This document shows, one piece after another, positions 57,277 through 64,000 of a DNA stretch of 64,000 bases (its first letter is position 1; every line of letters begins with the position of its first letter). Origin of the DNA: CAVTHW01 sp963734625 (lineage in GTDB: Bacteria > Acidobacteriota > Terriglobia > Bryobacterales > Bryobacteraceae); assembly GCA_963734625.1 (NCBI GenBank), contig CAVTHW010000022.1, positions 62,001 through 126,000 of the forward strand, given 5' to 3'. The notes beneath the pieces are model-generated. The model saw only the letters and a list, made by a program, of their open reading frames with translations. It searched no databases and was not told the origin of the DNA. The position numbers were made by a program, and so were the translations under genes.

Positions 57277-58208
57277 ACTCTCTGCACGCTCACTCCGACC
57301 CTCAGTTTCGCCACGCCCGCCGTGAAGCGCGAGTCCACTACCTGAACCGCCACTGCGTCTTCGAGCCACTCGTGGAGAGTTCCATCCGGATCGTGTGACG
57401 CCGCCGTCAGGGTGTACTCGCGCGGGCACAAGTCGCACCGCAAGGAGAACAGGACCGCGACAGATTCGCCCGCGGCGCGGGGGCCGAAGGCGAGTTTTTC
57501 GAGCTCCGTGTTCGTGCCGTAGACCTCCATGCCTATGGAGGTTCGGAGCATGATTCCGATGACCGGGTTCTCCACCGCTTCGCGGTAGCGGACCCTCACC
57601 CGCACGCCCACTTGCTCCCCGCTGCGCCAGACCGCGGCCGGCTCTCCCTGCTCGTCGAGCGTTTCGATCGAGACGAGTTCGGCTCTGCCATCTCCGAGCC
57701 GGAGGTAGGGAGGAAGCGGGAGACACGCGCCTTGGCCCGCGGCGCGGACGCTTTCCACCACGAAGCGCCGGTATTGCTCCAGCACCTCGCCGGGGTCTCC
57801 TTTCGCGGCCAGCCTGCCACCGTCCAGCCACCAGATCTCGTCGGCCAGGGAACGCAACAAAGGTTCCTCGTGCGAGACCAGCAGGATCGTGGCCCCTTGC
57901 CGCCGCAAGAGTAATAAACTCATCGCCGCCCGCGCCCGCTTCACCGCATCACGGGCAGCCAGGGCATTGTCGAGCAGTAGCAAATCCACGGGAGATAGAT
58001 CGAGTTCGTCGGTCGCGCCGATGAGACGGCGCGAGGCCGGGGCCTCGACCACGCCGGCGGCCGGAGCCGTCACGCCCGCCGCCAGGTGCAGCAGTTCGTG
58101 CAGGCCCGAACCCTCCAACCCGATGAGGCCGATCAGCGCGCCGCCGGGCGCCGACGCCGTCAGGCGCTCCAGTGGCGGACACGATACGTCTCGGAACCGG
58201 ATGGCCAT
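57252..58208 (-). CDS. Degenerate ABC-type ATPase with Wzt-like C-terminal domain
   Basis: A 318-residue protein. The N-terminal ABC fold keeps strand-loop order: GLIGLEGSGLHELLHLAAG in the Walker A place, DLSPVDLLLLDNALAARD near the signature/Walker B, and ATILLVSHEEPLLRSLADEIWWLDGGRL, the H-loop and following strand. However, the Walker A Lys is absent (GSGLHEL) and no LSGGQ is seen. The C-terminal half (GEQVGVRVRVRYREAVENPVIGIML, GTNTELEKL) resembles the sugar-binding domain of Wzt O-antigen exporters. It may bind but not hydrolyse ATP. It sits last in a minus-strand run after rlmA-like and aminotransferase genes. Confidence 0.65.
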   Translation of the reverse strand: MAIRFRDVSCPPLERLTASAPGGALIGLIGLEGSGLHELLHLAAGVTAPAAGVVEAPASRRLIGATDELDLSPVDLLLLDNALAARDAVKRARAAMSLLLLRRQGATILLVSHEEPLLRSLADEIWWLDGGRLAAKGDPGEVLEQYRRFVVESVRAAGQGACLPLPPYLRLGDGRAELVSIETLDEQGEPAAVWRSGEQVGVRVRVRYREAVENPVIGIMLRTSIGMEVYGTNTELEKLAFGPRAAGESVAVLFSLRCDLCPREYTLTAASHDPDGTLHEWLEDAVAVQVVDSRFTAGVAKLRVGVSVQRVYEPDSKM

Positions 58209-58253
58209 GCTGTTCAGGATAGCTTGCCGCGAAACGCGGCAGGGCGGCGATGG

Positions 58254-59024
58254 CTACGCGGCTCGAAACAGCAGCAGATCCAGGCTGAACGTCACTCGCA
58301 TCGCATCGGCCGGCCGGGGCCGCATTGGCCGATAGATCGAAAGCAGGACGTCGTGAACGGCGGCGGCGTCGAGGTCGGCGGCGGTGGCGGCGCGGCGCCG
58401 ATCTACGAGCGTGAAATCGGGCGCGAATGTCTCGACGGTTCGGGCCACTCGATCGCGGCCCACGCCGCGAAGCTCTATGAGATCCTCAGGCGCGGGCAGG
58501 GCGACCAGCAGTCGTCCGCCATCGCGCAGAACCCGCCGGAATTCGCCCGCATTCATCCGCGCCGTTATCGACAGGACGATCGAGAACGAGCCGCCGGCAT
58601 ACGGCACAAAGCGATCGGCATTGGCCACGATCCACTCGCATCCGCGGTAGCGCCGCGCCGCGGCATCCACGGCCGGAGTCGAGATGTCGACGCCATGCGC
58701 ATCGAAGCCGGCCCGGCCGGCGAGAGTGCCGAGGTAGAAACCGTCGCCGCAGCCGGCATCGAGAACGATGTCGCTCGGCCGCGCGGCGAGCATCTCCGCG
58801 ATGGCGTCGAGCAGCGGCCCGGTCACGCCCCGATCGTGCAATCGCCGCCGCGCCGCCACGGCAGCCACGGTGTCGCCCGGGTGCTTCGATCGCCGCTCCT
58901 GCGGCTGGAGCAAGTTGACGTATCCGCTACGCGCGACGTCGAAGGAATGTCCCCGCGGACAGAACAGTCGCCGCTCCACGCGCTCCAGCGCCAAGTGGCA
59001 GTTGCGGACAGGGCAGAGGAGCAT
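58254..59024 (-). CDS. rlmA: RlmA-like rRNA (guanine-N1)-methyltransferase
   Basis: A 256-residue protein. The N-terminal zinc site CPVRNCHLALERVERRLFCPRGH, then SFDVARSGYVNLLQPQ as in RlmA proteins. The SAM-binding domain has DIVLDAGCGDGFYLGTLAG and DAHGVDISTPAVDAAA, then VANADRFVPYAGGSF. E. coli RlmA methylates G745 of 23S rRNA. The zinc-finger/methyltransferase arrangement and length fit. It lies 9 nt from the aminotransferase gene upstream, so they share an operon. Confidence 0.82.
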   Translation of the reverse strand: MLLCPVRNCHLALERVERRLFCPRGHSFDVARSGYVNLLQPQERRSKHPGDTVAAVAARRRLHDRGVTGPLLDAIAEMLAARPSDIVLDAGCGDGFYLGTLAGRAGFDAHGVDISTPAVDAAARRYRGCEWIVANADRFVPYAGGSFSIVLSITARMNAGEFRRVLRDGGRLLVALPAPEDLIELRGVGRDRVARTVETFAPDFTLVDRRRAATAADLDAAAVHDVLLSIYRPMRPRPADAMRVTFSLDLLLFRAA

Positions 59025-59033
59025 AGATCGATC

Positions 59034-60191
59034 TCACGCGCAGACCGGGGGCAACTCCTCCAGCATCCGGTCGATGTCGGCCGGGCTGATGTAGAAGTGC
59101 GGAGACACACGGACCCAACCCTGGCGGGGACCGGCAATGATGCCCTTCTCCTTCAGGCGGCTGACGATCATGCGGCTATCGAGTGCGTCGTGGCGAAAGC
59201 TGACGATGCCGGCGCCGTTCGAGGGAGTTCTGGTTCCCAGTACCCGGTAGCCTTTGGATGTCACACCCTCGGCGACCTGATCTCCGAGTGACTGAACGGC
59301 GGCGGCGATTCTCTCGATCCCGACTTCGAGCAGAAACTCAATCGCTGCCCGGAGGCCGAAACAGCCGATGGTGTTCAGGGTGCCGCACTCGTAGCGGCCG
59401 GCGTCGGGGCGGAGGGTCATGTCGCGGCTGGCGTAGTCGTTGTAACCGGCGACGTTGGTCCAACCGAACTCCACGGGCTCTATCTGGTCCTGGAGGTCCC
59501 GTCGAACGTAGAGGATCCCGCACCCCTCGGGCCCCAGCAGCCACTTGTGGCCGTCCGCGGCCAGAGCGCCGACGTGGGCTTCGCGCACGTCCAGCGGGAA
59601 TGCGCCAAGCCCCTGAATCGCGTCCACGAAGAACAGGCAGCCGCGCCGGCGGCAGATCTCGCCGATGGCGTTGAGGTCCGCCCGTTGGCCGCTCAGAAAC
59701 TGCACGAAGCTGAGGGCCAGCAACCGCGCGCCACGGCAAGCCTCGTCGATCATCTCCAGGGGATCGCCGATGGAGAGCCACTCGATGGCGACGCCCTTAG
59801 TTTCCAATCGCTTCCAGGGAAAGTAGTTCGCCGGGAATTCCTCCCGAAAGGCGACGACCTTGTCGCCGGGACGCCAGTCCAAGCCCAAAGCTACTGTGGC
59901 AATGCCCTCCGAGGTGTTCTTTACCAGGGCTATCTCCTCTGAGACCGCGCCGATCAAGCGGGCCGCGGCCGAGCGGAGACCGGAGTAAGCGTCCAGCCAC
60001 TGGCTGTAATTGAGGCTGCCGTTGAGCATAACGTCGTCGGCCAGGCGGTGCATCGCTTCGGTGGCAGGCCTGGAAAGGGGCGCCACCCCGGCGTGATGCA
60101 AGTAAATTAATCGCTCGGCGACCGGGAAAAACTCCCGGTATTGCTGCCACAGGGGCCCCGGAGACGGTGTGCTCAATTCGTTGTAACGCAT
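59034..60191 (-). CDS. Class V PLP-dependent aminotransferase / cysteine-desulfurase-like enzyme
   Basis: A 385-residue fold-type I PLP enzyme: IYLHHAGVAPLSRPATEAM at the N-terminus, EIALVKNTSEGIATVALGL, VDAIQGLGAFPLDVREAHVG, the PLP lysine in LAADGHKWLLGPEGCGILYV and RYECGTLNTIGCFGLRAAIEFL. No conserved NifS/SufS cysteine loop is obvious, so an isopenicillin-epimerase- or desulfurase-like activity cannot be chosen. First gene of the minus-strand unit with rlmA and the ABC-like gene. Confidence 0.85.
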   Translation of the reverse strand: MRYNELSTPSPGPLWQQYREFFPVAERLIYLHHAGVAPLSRPATEAMHRLADDVMLNGSLNYSQWLDAYSGLRSAAARLIGAVSEEIALVKNTSEGIATVALGLDWRPGDKVVAFREEFPANYFPWKRLETKGVAIEWLSIGDPLEMIDEACRGARLLALSFVQFLSGQRADLNAIGEICRRRGCLFFVDAIQGLGAFPLDVREAHVGALAADGHKWLLGPEGCGILYVRRDLQDQIEPVEFGWTNVAGYNDYASRDMTLRPDAGRYECGTLNTIGCFGLRAAIEFLLEVGIERIAAAVQSLGDQVAEGVTSKGYRVLGTRTPSNGAGIVSFRHDALDSRMIVSRLKEKGIIAGPRQGWVRVSPHFYISPADIDRMLEELPPVCA

Positions 60192-60263
60192 TCCCTTGAC
60201 TATACGTTAACAGTAGTGCGGCGATATAATGTCTTTAGAGAGCCTGGGATGGAGGTGTCGACG

Positions 60264-61268
60264 ATGACTCGTTGGTCGAGCCGAATATTGGTCCCGCTGG
60301 CGGCCTTCGCGTTTCTCGCCAGTGCAGCGCTGTGCGCCGACGACAAGAAAGACCCCGATAAGATCGGCGAGCGCGACGTCAGCAAGGGCGTAAACCTGTA
60401 CTCGATCGAAAAGGAAATCGCCCTGGGCAAGAGCCTCGCGCAAGAGGTTGAGGTAGGGGCCAAGATCGTCGACGATCCGGTGGTTTCGGAATACGTCAAC
60501 CGGGTAGGCCAGAACCTGGTGCGGAATTCCGACGCGAAGTTTCCCTTCACGATCAAGGTGATCGACAGCGACGAGGTGAATGCGTTTGCCCTCCCCGGCG
60601 GGTTTTTCTTCGTTAACACCGGCTTGATACTGCGCGCCGAGAGCGAATCTGAACTAGCCGGGGTAATGGCGCACGAGATTGCCCACGTGGCGGCGCGGCA
60701 CGGGACGCGCCAAGCCAGTCGCGGCACGATCGCCAACTACATCACCCTTCCGTTGATCTTCATGGGCGGCTGGACTGGTTACATCATTCAGCAAGGCGCA
60801 AACGTGGCCATCCCCTTGACCTTCCTTAGGTTTTCCAGAGGCTTCGAATCCGAAGCCGACCTGCTGGGGCTGGAGTACCTGTACAAGGCCGGCTACGACC
60901 CGACGTCTTTCGTGGACTTCTTCGAGAAGATCCAGGCGCTGGAGAAGAAGAAACCCGGCTCCCTGAACAAGGTTTTCGGGACGCACCCTTTGACCGACGA
61001 CCGGATCAAGGTGGCCCAGAAGAACATCCAGAACTACCTGAAGGCGAAGCCGGAGTACGTCGTCACCACGTCGGAATTCAGTGACGTGAAGGCGCGGCTG
61101 GTGGCCATGAACAGCCACCGCAAGGTGGAACTCAAGGACAACCGGCCGACGCTGCGCAAAGCGCCGGGCGGCAACACGCCAACAACCGGGGACGGCAAGA
61201 GCACTGGCTCAGGCTCCGACACCTCGACCACCAGCGGCGACGACCGCCCAACGCTGAAGCGGCGGTAA
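60264..61268 (+). CDS. M48-family metalloprotease (BepA/Oma1-like), exported
   Basis: About 334 residues from the ATG at 60264, preceded by GGAGG with 8-nt spacing; an ATG at 60249 lies inside that SD. Signal peptide ILVPLAAFAFLASAALC. Zinc-protease motif VMAHEIAHVAARHG, with the third ligand Glu in RGFESEADLLGLEYLYKAGY. DSDEVNAFALPGGFFFVNTGLI is the M48 signature before it. A Ser/Thr/Gly-rich tail ends it. A TATAAT box lies at 60225-60230. Probably periplasmic quality control of outer-membrane proteins; no TPR domain as in BepA. Confidence 0.87.
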   Translation: MTRWSSRILVPLAAFAFLASAALCADDKKDPDKIGERDVSKGVNLYSIEKEIALGKSLAQEVEVGAKIVDDPVVSEYVNRVGQNLVRNSDAKFPFTIKVIDSDEVNAFALPGGFFFVNTGLILRAESESELAGVMAHEIAHVAARHGTRQASRGTIANYITLPLIFMGGWTGYIIQQGANVAIPLTFLRFSRGFESEADLLGLEYLYKAGYDPTSFVDFFEKIQALEKKKPGSLNKVFGTHPLTDDRIKVAQKNIQNYLKAKPEYVVTTSEFSDVKARLVAMNSHRKVELKDNRPTLRKAPGGNTPTTGDGKSTGSGSDTSTTSGDDRPTLKRR

Positions 61269-61356
61269 AAGACTCACCACAGAATAGTCTCTGTGTCCTC
61301 CGTGCCTCTGTGGTGCATATTCTGGTTTGCGAGTTTGCGAAAGCCTGCATTACACT

Positions 61357-61364
61357 TACCGGTA
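61357..61364 (+). promoter_or_regulatory. Palindrome in front of the abrB-like antitoxin gene
   Basis: TACCGGTA lies just before the TAGGAG SD of the AbrB-type antitoxin gene; an outer pair CTGCAT (ending 61350) and ATGCAG (starting at the ATG) flanks it. Antitoxins of this class autoregulate from such sites. Inferred only from symmetry. Confidence 0.35.
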
Positions 61365-61375
61365 GGAGTATTACC

Positions 61376-61636
61376 ATGCAGATCACCAGCAAGGGCCAAG
61401 TCACCATCCCTCAGGAGATCCGGAACCGGCTGGGTCTTTTGCCGCACACTAAGGTCGCCTTCGAATTGGCCGGAGATCACGCCCGCATCCGCAAGGCCGG
61501 GCGCGAGGCCGGAGAAAGCCCCCGGCGACGCTTGGTGATCGAGGCACTACGCGGCACCGCGGACGTCCGTATGAAGACGGATGAGATCATGGCCCTGACG
61601 CGTGGCGACGCCCGTCCCCGAACGGGACGCAAATGA
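61376..61636 (+). CDS. AbrB/MazE-like antitoxin
   Basis: An 86-residue protein. The N-terminal swapped-hairpin domain MQITSKGQVTIPQEIRNRLGL is typical of AbrB/MazE/VapB antitoxins. A flexible basic C-terminal part (RRRLVIEALRGTADVRMKTDEIMALTRG) would wrap the toxin. SD TAGGAG precedes the ATG. The stop overlaps the PIN-toxin start (ATGA), forming a type II module. An in-frame start further upstream (61310) would add non-native residues. Confidence 0.87.
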   Translation: MQITSKGQVTIPQEIRNRLGLLPHTKVAFELAGDHARIRKAGREAGESPRRRLVIEALRGTADVRMKTDEIMALTRGDARPRTGRK

Positions 61637-62091
61637 CACCGGCAATAACCGGCCTACCGGCGCGCCTGAGCGCGTTCCGCGGCGTGCTCGTGGACAGCAA
61701 CGTCCTGCTCGACATCGCCACGAACGATCCGAACTGGGGTGACTGGTCTGGGAGGGCGCTCGCGGAATCCGCTGAGCACACAACGCTGATCATCAATCCG
61801 ATCATTTACGCCGAAGTGTCGATCGGCTACACCACAATCGAAGCGCTGGAAGCCGCCCTGCCCGTAGCTCTGTATCGGCGTGAATCGCTTCCCTGGGAAG
61901 CCGGGTTTCTGGCCGGGAAGTGCTTCCTGCTTTATCGCCGCCACGGAGGTCTGCGGAATTCGCCGCTTCCGGATTTCTACATTGGCGCGCACGCTGCCAT
62001 CGGGCACCTTGCCCTGCTCACGCGTAATGCCGCGCGATATCGCAGCTATTTCCCGAAACTCGAGATCATCGCTCCCACGAAACGCCAATAG
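61633..62091 (+). CDS. vapC: PIN-domain toxin (VapC-like)
   Basis: A 152-residue PIN-domain RNase. Acidic residues of the active site are in GVLVDSNVLLDIATND, IIYAEVSIGY and LPDFYIGAHAAIGHLALLTRN. The LPDFYIGAHA form is typical of the PIN group encoded with AbrB-like antitoxins. It overlaps the antitoxin gene by 4 nt. Expected activity is tRNA or rRNA cleavage when freed from the antitoxin; the target is unknown. Confidence 0.87.
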   Translation: MTPAITGLPARLSAFRGVLVDSNVLLDIATNDPNWGDWSGRALAESAEHTTLIINPIIYAEVSIGYTTIEALEAALPVALYRRESLPWEAGFLAGKCFLLYRRHGGLRNSPLPDFYIGAHAAIGHLALLTRNAARYRSYFPKLEIIAPTKRQ

Positions 62092-62139
62092 GGATGCACC
62101 ACCAAGGCAAGAGCAGCGCGACTCGTCTCCACCGCGGAT

Positions 62140-62159
62140 TGAGTATGGTAGTGTACTCA
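62140..62159 (+). promoter_or_regulatory. Inverted repeat directly before the RHH antitoxin ATG
   Basis: TGAGTA-N8-TACTCA ends 1 nt before the ATG at 62161. It is a likely autoregulatory site for the ribbon-helix-helix antitoxin, and leaves no room for an SD, so the mRNA may be leaderless. Confidence 0.45.
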
Positions 62160-62160
62160 T

Positions 62161-62397
62161 ATGAGCTATCGCCTTCAGGTGCTGATCCCGCCGGAGCTTG
62201 ACTTCAGACTCCGCAAGGCTGCTCAGCGCAGCCGGACATCCAAGGGCGAATGGGTGCGCCGCGCCCTCGAGGAATCCCTTCGGCGCTCGGCGGGAGGCGC
62301 TACCACTGATGATCCGGTGGCTCGTTTGGGATCGTTGGACGCGCCCACGGCCGATATTCAGCAAATGCTTTCCCAGATCGAGGCTGGCCGTTCGTGA
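62161..62397 (+). CDS. vapB: Ribbon-helix-helix antitoxin
   Basis: A 78-residue protein with an N-terminal CopG/RHH fold: YRLQVLIPPELDFRLRKAAQRSRTSKGEWVRRALEESL, where the first strand contacts DNA. An acidic C-terminal tail (DDPVARLGSLDAPTADIQQML) would bind the toxin. The stop overlaps the next gene's GTG (GTGA), coupling antitoxin and PIN toxin. The inverted repeat immediately in front supports autoregulation. Confidence 0.87.
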   Translation: MSYRLQVLIPPELDFRLRKAAQRSRTSKGEWVRRALEESLRRSAGGATTDDPVARLGSLDAPTADIQQMLSQIEAGRS

Positions 62398-62798
62398 CGG
62401 TCTTCATCGACTCCAACATCCCGATGTACGTGGCGGGCGGCGAACATGAGAACCGCGAGCCCGCGCGCCGCCTTCTGGACCGGGTTCGGCGAGGAAGGGT
62501 CGAGGCGTGCACCAGCACGGAGGTCCTGCAGGAGATCCTGTATAGGTATTCCGCGCTCGGGCGGTTGGATATGGCCCGCGGGGTCTACGACCTCTTTGTG
62601 GAGATCTGCCCGGTCGTGCTCGGCGTTTCGCTGGCGGACACGGACCGGGCGCGTGATCTCGTTTGCGAAGAGCTTGGCATTTCAGCCCGGGATGCGGTTC
62701 ACGCCGCGGTCATGCTGAACCACCACATCGAGTGGATCGCATCGTTCGACGCGGGCTTCGACCGAGTGCCGGGGATCAAACGGCTGAAGTTGGCGTAG
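62394..62798 (+). CDS. vapC: PIN-domain toxin (VapC-like), second module
   Basis: A 134-residue PIN RNase starting GTG over the antitoxin stop. Active-site acids: TVFIDSNIPMYVAGG, CTSTEVLQEILYRYSALG, GISARDAVHAAVMLNHH and SFDAGFDRVPGIKRL. The sequence is unlike the first PIN toxin, so this is a separate module, not a duplication. It stops 3 nt from the converging S41 protease gene. Confidence 0.88.
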   Translation: MTVFIDSNIPMYVAGGEHENREPARRLLDRVRRGRVEACTSTEVLQEILYRYSALGRLDMARGVYDLFVEICPVVLGVSLADTDRARDLVCEELGISARDAVHAAVMLNHHIEWIASFDAGFDRVPGIKRLKLA

Positions 62799-62801
62799 CG
62801 C

Positions 62802-64000
62802 TCAGTCCATCCCCAGCGCCTGGAGCGCGGCCAGGATCGAGGGATCGCGCTGGGCTTCGACCTCGTCGCCTTTCTCCACGCCGAAGGCCAGGTTGAAGAT
62901 CTCCGTCTTCAGCCGGCTGGTCATCCAGGCCCGATCCTGGGACCATTCGGCCAGGCTGGGCAGGACCCTGCGCGACGACAGAAACGCCTGGAACTGATCG
63001 AGCACCTGCGGCGTAACCTCGAAACTCTGGCTCAAGCCGGCGTGCGTCCGGACGTACTCGGCGGCGAAGGTGGTGAAGGAGCCGCTGGCGTCCAGAATAC
63101 ATCTGGAGACGGGTCTGGGGCTTCTCTTGCACCCGGCGGTCGGGCTGTATGCCGCCGCCTCCCATCACGCGCCGTCCGGAATCGGTGCGGTACTCACTGG
63201 CAGATTCGAGCGCCGGCACGCTTCCGATCTGGCCGCCGGCGAGAGGCTTCTGAATGGACCGGCCGCTGGGAGTGTAATAGAACGCCGTGGTCAACGCCAG
63301 ACCCGTGTTGCCCGAGAGCGGGAAAACGGTTTCCACCAGGCCCTTGCCGTAAGTGGACCAGCCCACGATCACCGCCCGGTCATGGTCCTGGAGACTACCG
63401 GCGACGATCTCGGAGGCGCTGGCGCTCGACCCGTCCACCAGTACGGCGAGGGGGAACGAGTAGGGAGTCGCCGTATCCGGGACTTTTTCCTGGATGGCTT
63501 GCTTGGGCGCGGCCGGTAACGGTGAAAATCGTTTGGCCGGGCTTGAGGAAGAGGCAGGCCGTCTCCAGTGCGGCTGACACCGCACCTCCAGGGTTGCCGC
63601 GCAGGTCCAGGATCAGCGCCTTGAGTTTGCCGCCGCCGAGCTTCTCAATCGCCTTGCGGATGTCGGCGCCGGTTTGCGCGTCGAAGCTCGTCACTTTGAT
63701 ATACCCCACGCCGGGCCGCACGAAGAAGGCCCGCTCGACACTGGGCGCCTGAAGCTCCTCGGGAGTCAAAACGAACTGCAAGAGCCGCGCCTCGCCGGGC
63801 CGCCGGACATCGAGGCTGGCCGGCTTCTGCCGCGACGCTGTCAGCACCTGCGATGAGCTGGTCCACGTCCAGGCGATCCAGCCGGATGCCGTTGATGGCA
63901 AGGATCTCGTCGCCGGCGGCCAGGCCGGATTTCGCCGAGGGCGTGCCGGGCAGCGACTGCAAGACGATCACGCGCCCCGGAATCACGCTCACCACGCTTC
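62802..64000 (-). CDS. S41-family C-terminal processing protease, three frameshifts, 5' end beyond window
   Basis: The gene enters from the right edge. A PDZ domain (IVLQSLPGTPSAKSGLAAGDEILAINGI) is followed by a protease core (VRPGVGYIKVTSFDAQTGADI, LKALILDLRGNPGGAV), the catalytic Ser in VDGSSASASEIVAGSLQD and the Lys in WSTYGKGLVETVFPL. The end is read in a third frame (SFTTFAAEYVRTHAGLSQSF to ILAALQALGMD). Breaks lie at about 63852, 63520 and 63095, each explicable by one base. It would be a periplasmic tail-specific protease. It is the most error-rich ordinary gene in the window. Confidence 0.8.

Overview
The window is a GC-rich bacterial segment that looks like Acidobacteriota, probably the Solibacter/Bryobacter branch. 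The evidence is the gene content: large MacB-like orphan ABC permeases paired with PadR regulators, a secreted protein with the Solibacter-type C-terminal domain (TIGR03437-like), several secreted proteins with carboxypeptidase-regulatory-like folds, and a UPF0182 membrane protein. This is inference from gene families; no rRNA or complete tRNA gene is present. Many otherwise conserved genes carry single-base frameshifts, mostly at short homopolymers, so the contig probably contains residual indel errors. Frameshifted genes are listed as single reconstructed loci.

Layout. 1-1540: tail of an Mg2+-type P-type ATPase and a TerC-family membrane protein. 1581-1794: a short inverted-repeat element with internal hairpins. 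1964-5512: a hybrid sensor kinase and a GGDEF response regulator with overlapping genes. 5527-7290 (minus): an extradiol dioxygenase, DoxX and MarR operon with a perfect palindrome in front. 7326-19308: an arsenic island. It holds a classical arsR-arsD-arsA-acr3 operon followed by a di-heme peroxidase. It also holds a second, unusual minus-strand operon led by its own arsR, encoding a Tat-exported FMN reductase, ArsF-, ArsG- and ArsE-like proteins, a porin, a DGC zinc protein and an octaheme cytochrome c. A divergent arsC lies next to it. 19368-20714: UbiD-type decarboxylase. 20833-23715: PadR with a decayed ABC permease. 23706-27093 (minus): polysaccharide deacetylase, acyl carrier protein, ketoacyl synthase and MFS exporter, tightly packed. 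27111-33884: secreted CRL protein, alpha/beta hydrolase, MFS, PBP4-like peptidase, FmdB, phosphoglycolate phosphatase and a tiny zinc protein. 33881-38184: Gfo/Idh oxidoreductase, intact ABC permease and its PadR. 38288-42019: rhomboid protease and a ftsY-ribD-ribE operon, with a lone HicB. 42204-46644: secreted proteins and UPF0182. 46814-47187: remnant IS630 transposase and a tRNA-like 3' fragment. 47337-49573: reductase and fumarase. 49913-55780: PadR and a run of secreted or membrane proteins. 55917-60191: ATP-grasp-like protein, a degenerate ABC ATPase, an RlmA-like methyltransferase and a class V aminotransferase. 60264-64000: M48 protease, two PIN-domain toxin-antitoxin modules, and an S41 protease cut by the window end.

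The most coherent system is the arsenic island. arsR-arsD-arsA-acr3 would give ATP-driven arsenite extrusion, and arsC supplies arsenate reduction. The second operon joins genes like the arsEFG nitro-aromatic-arsenical set to envelope redox proteins (Tat-FMN reductase, octaheme cytochrome, porin). That suggests an envelope-based organoarsenical or arsenic redox pathway; this last step is inference.
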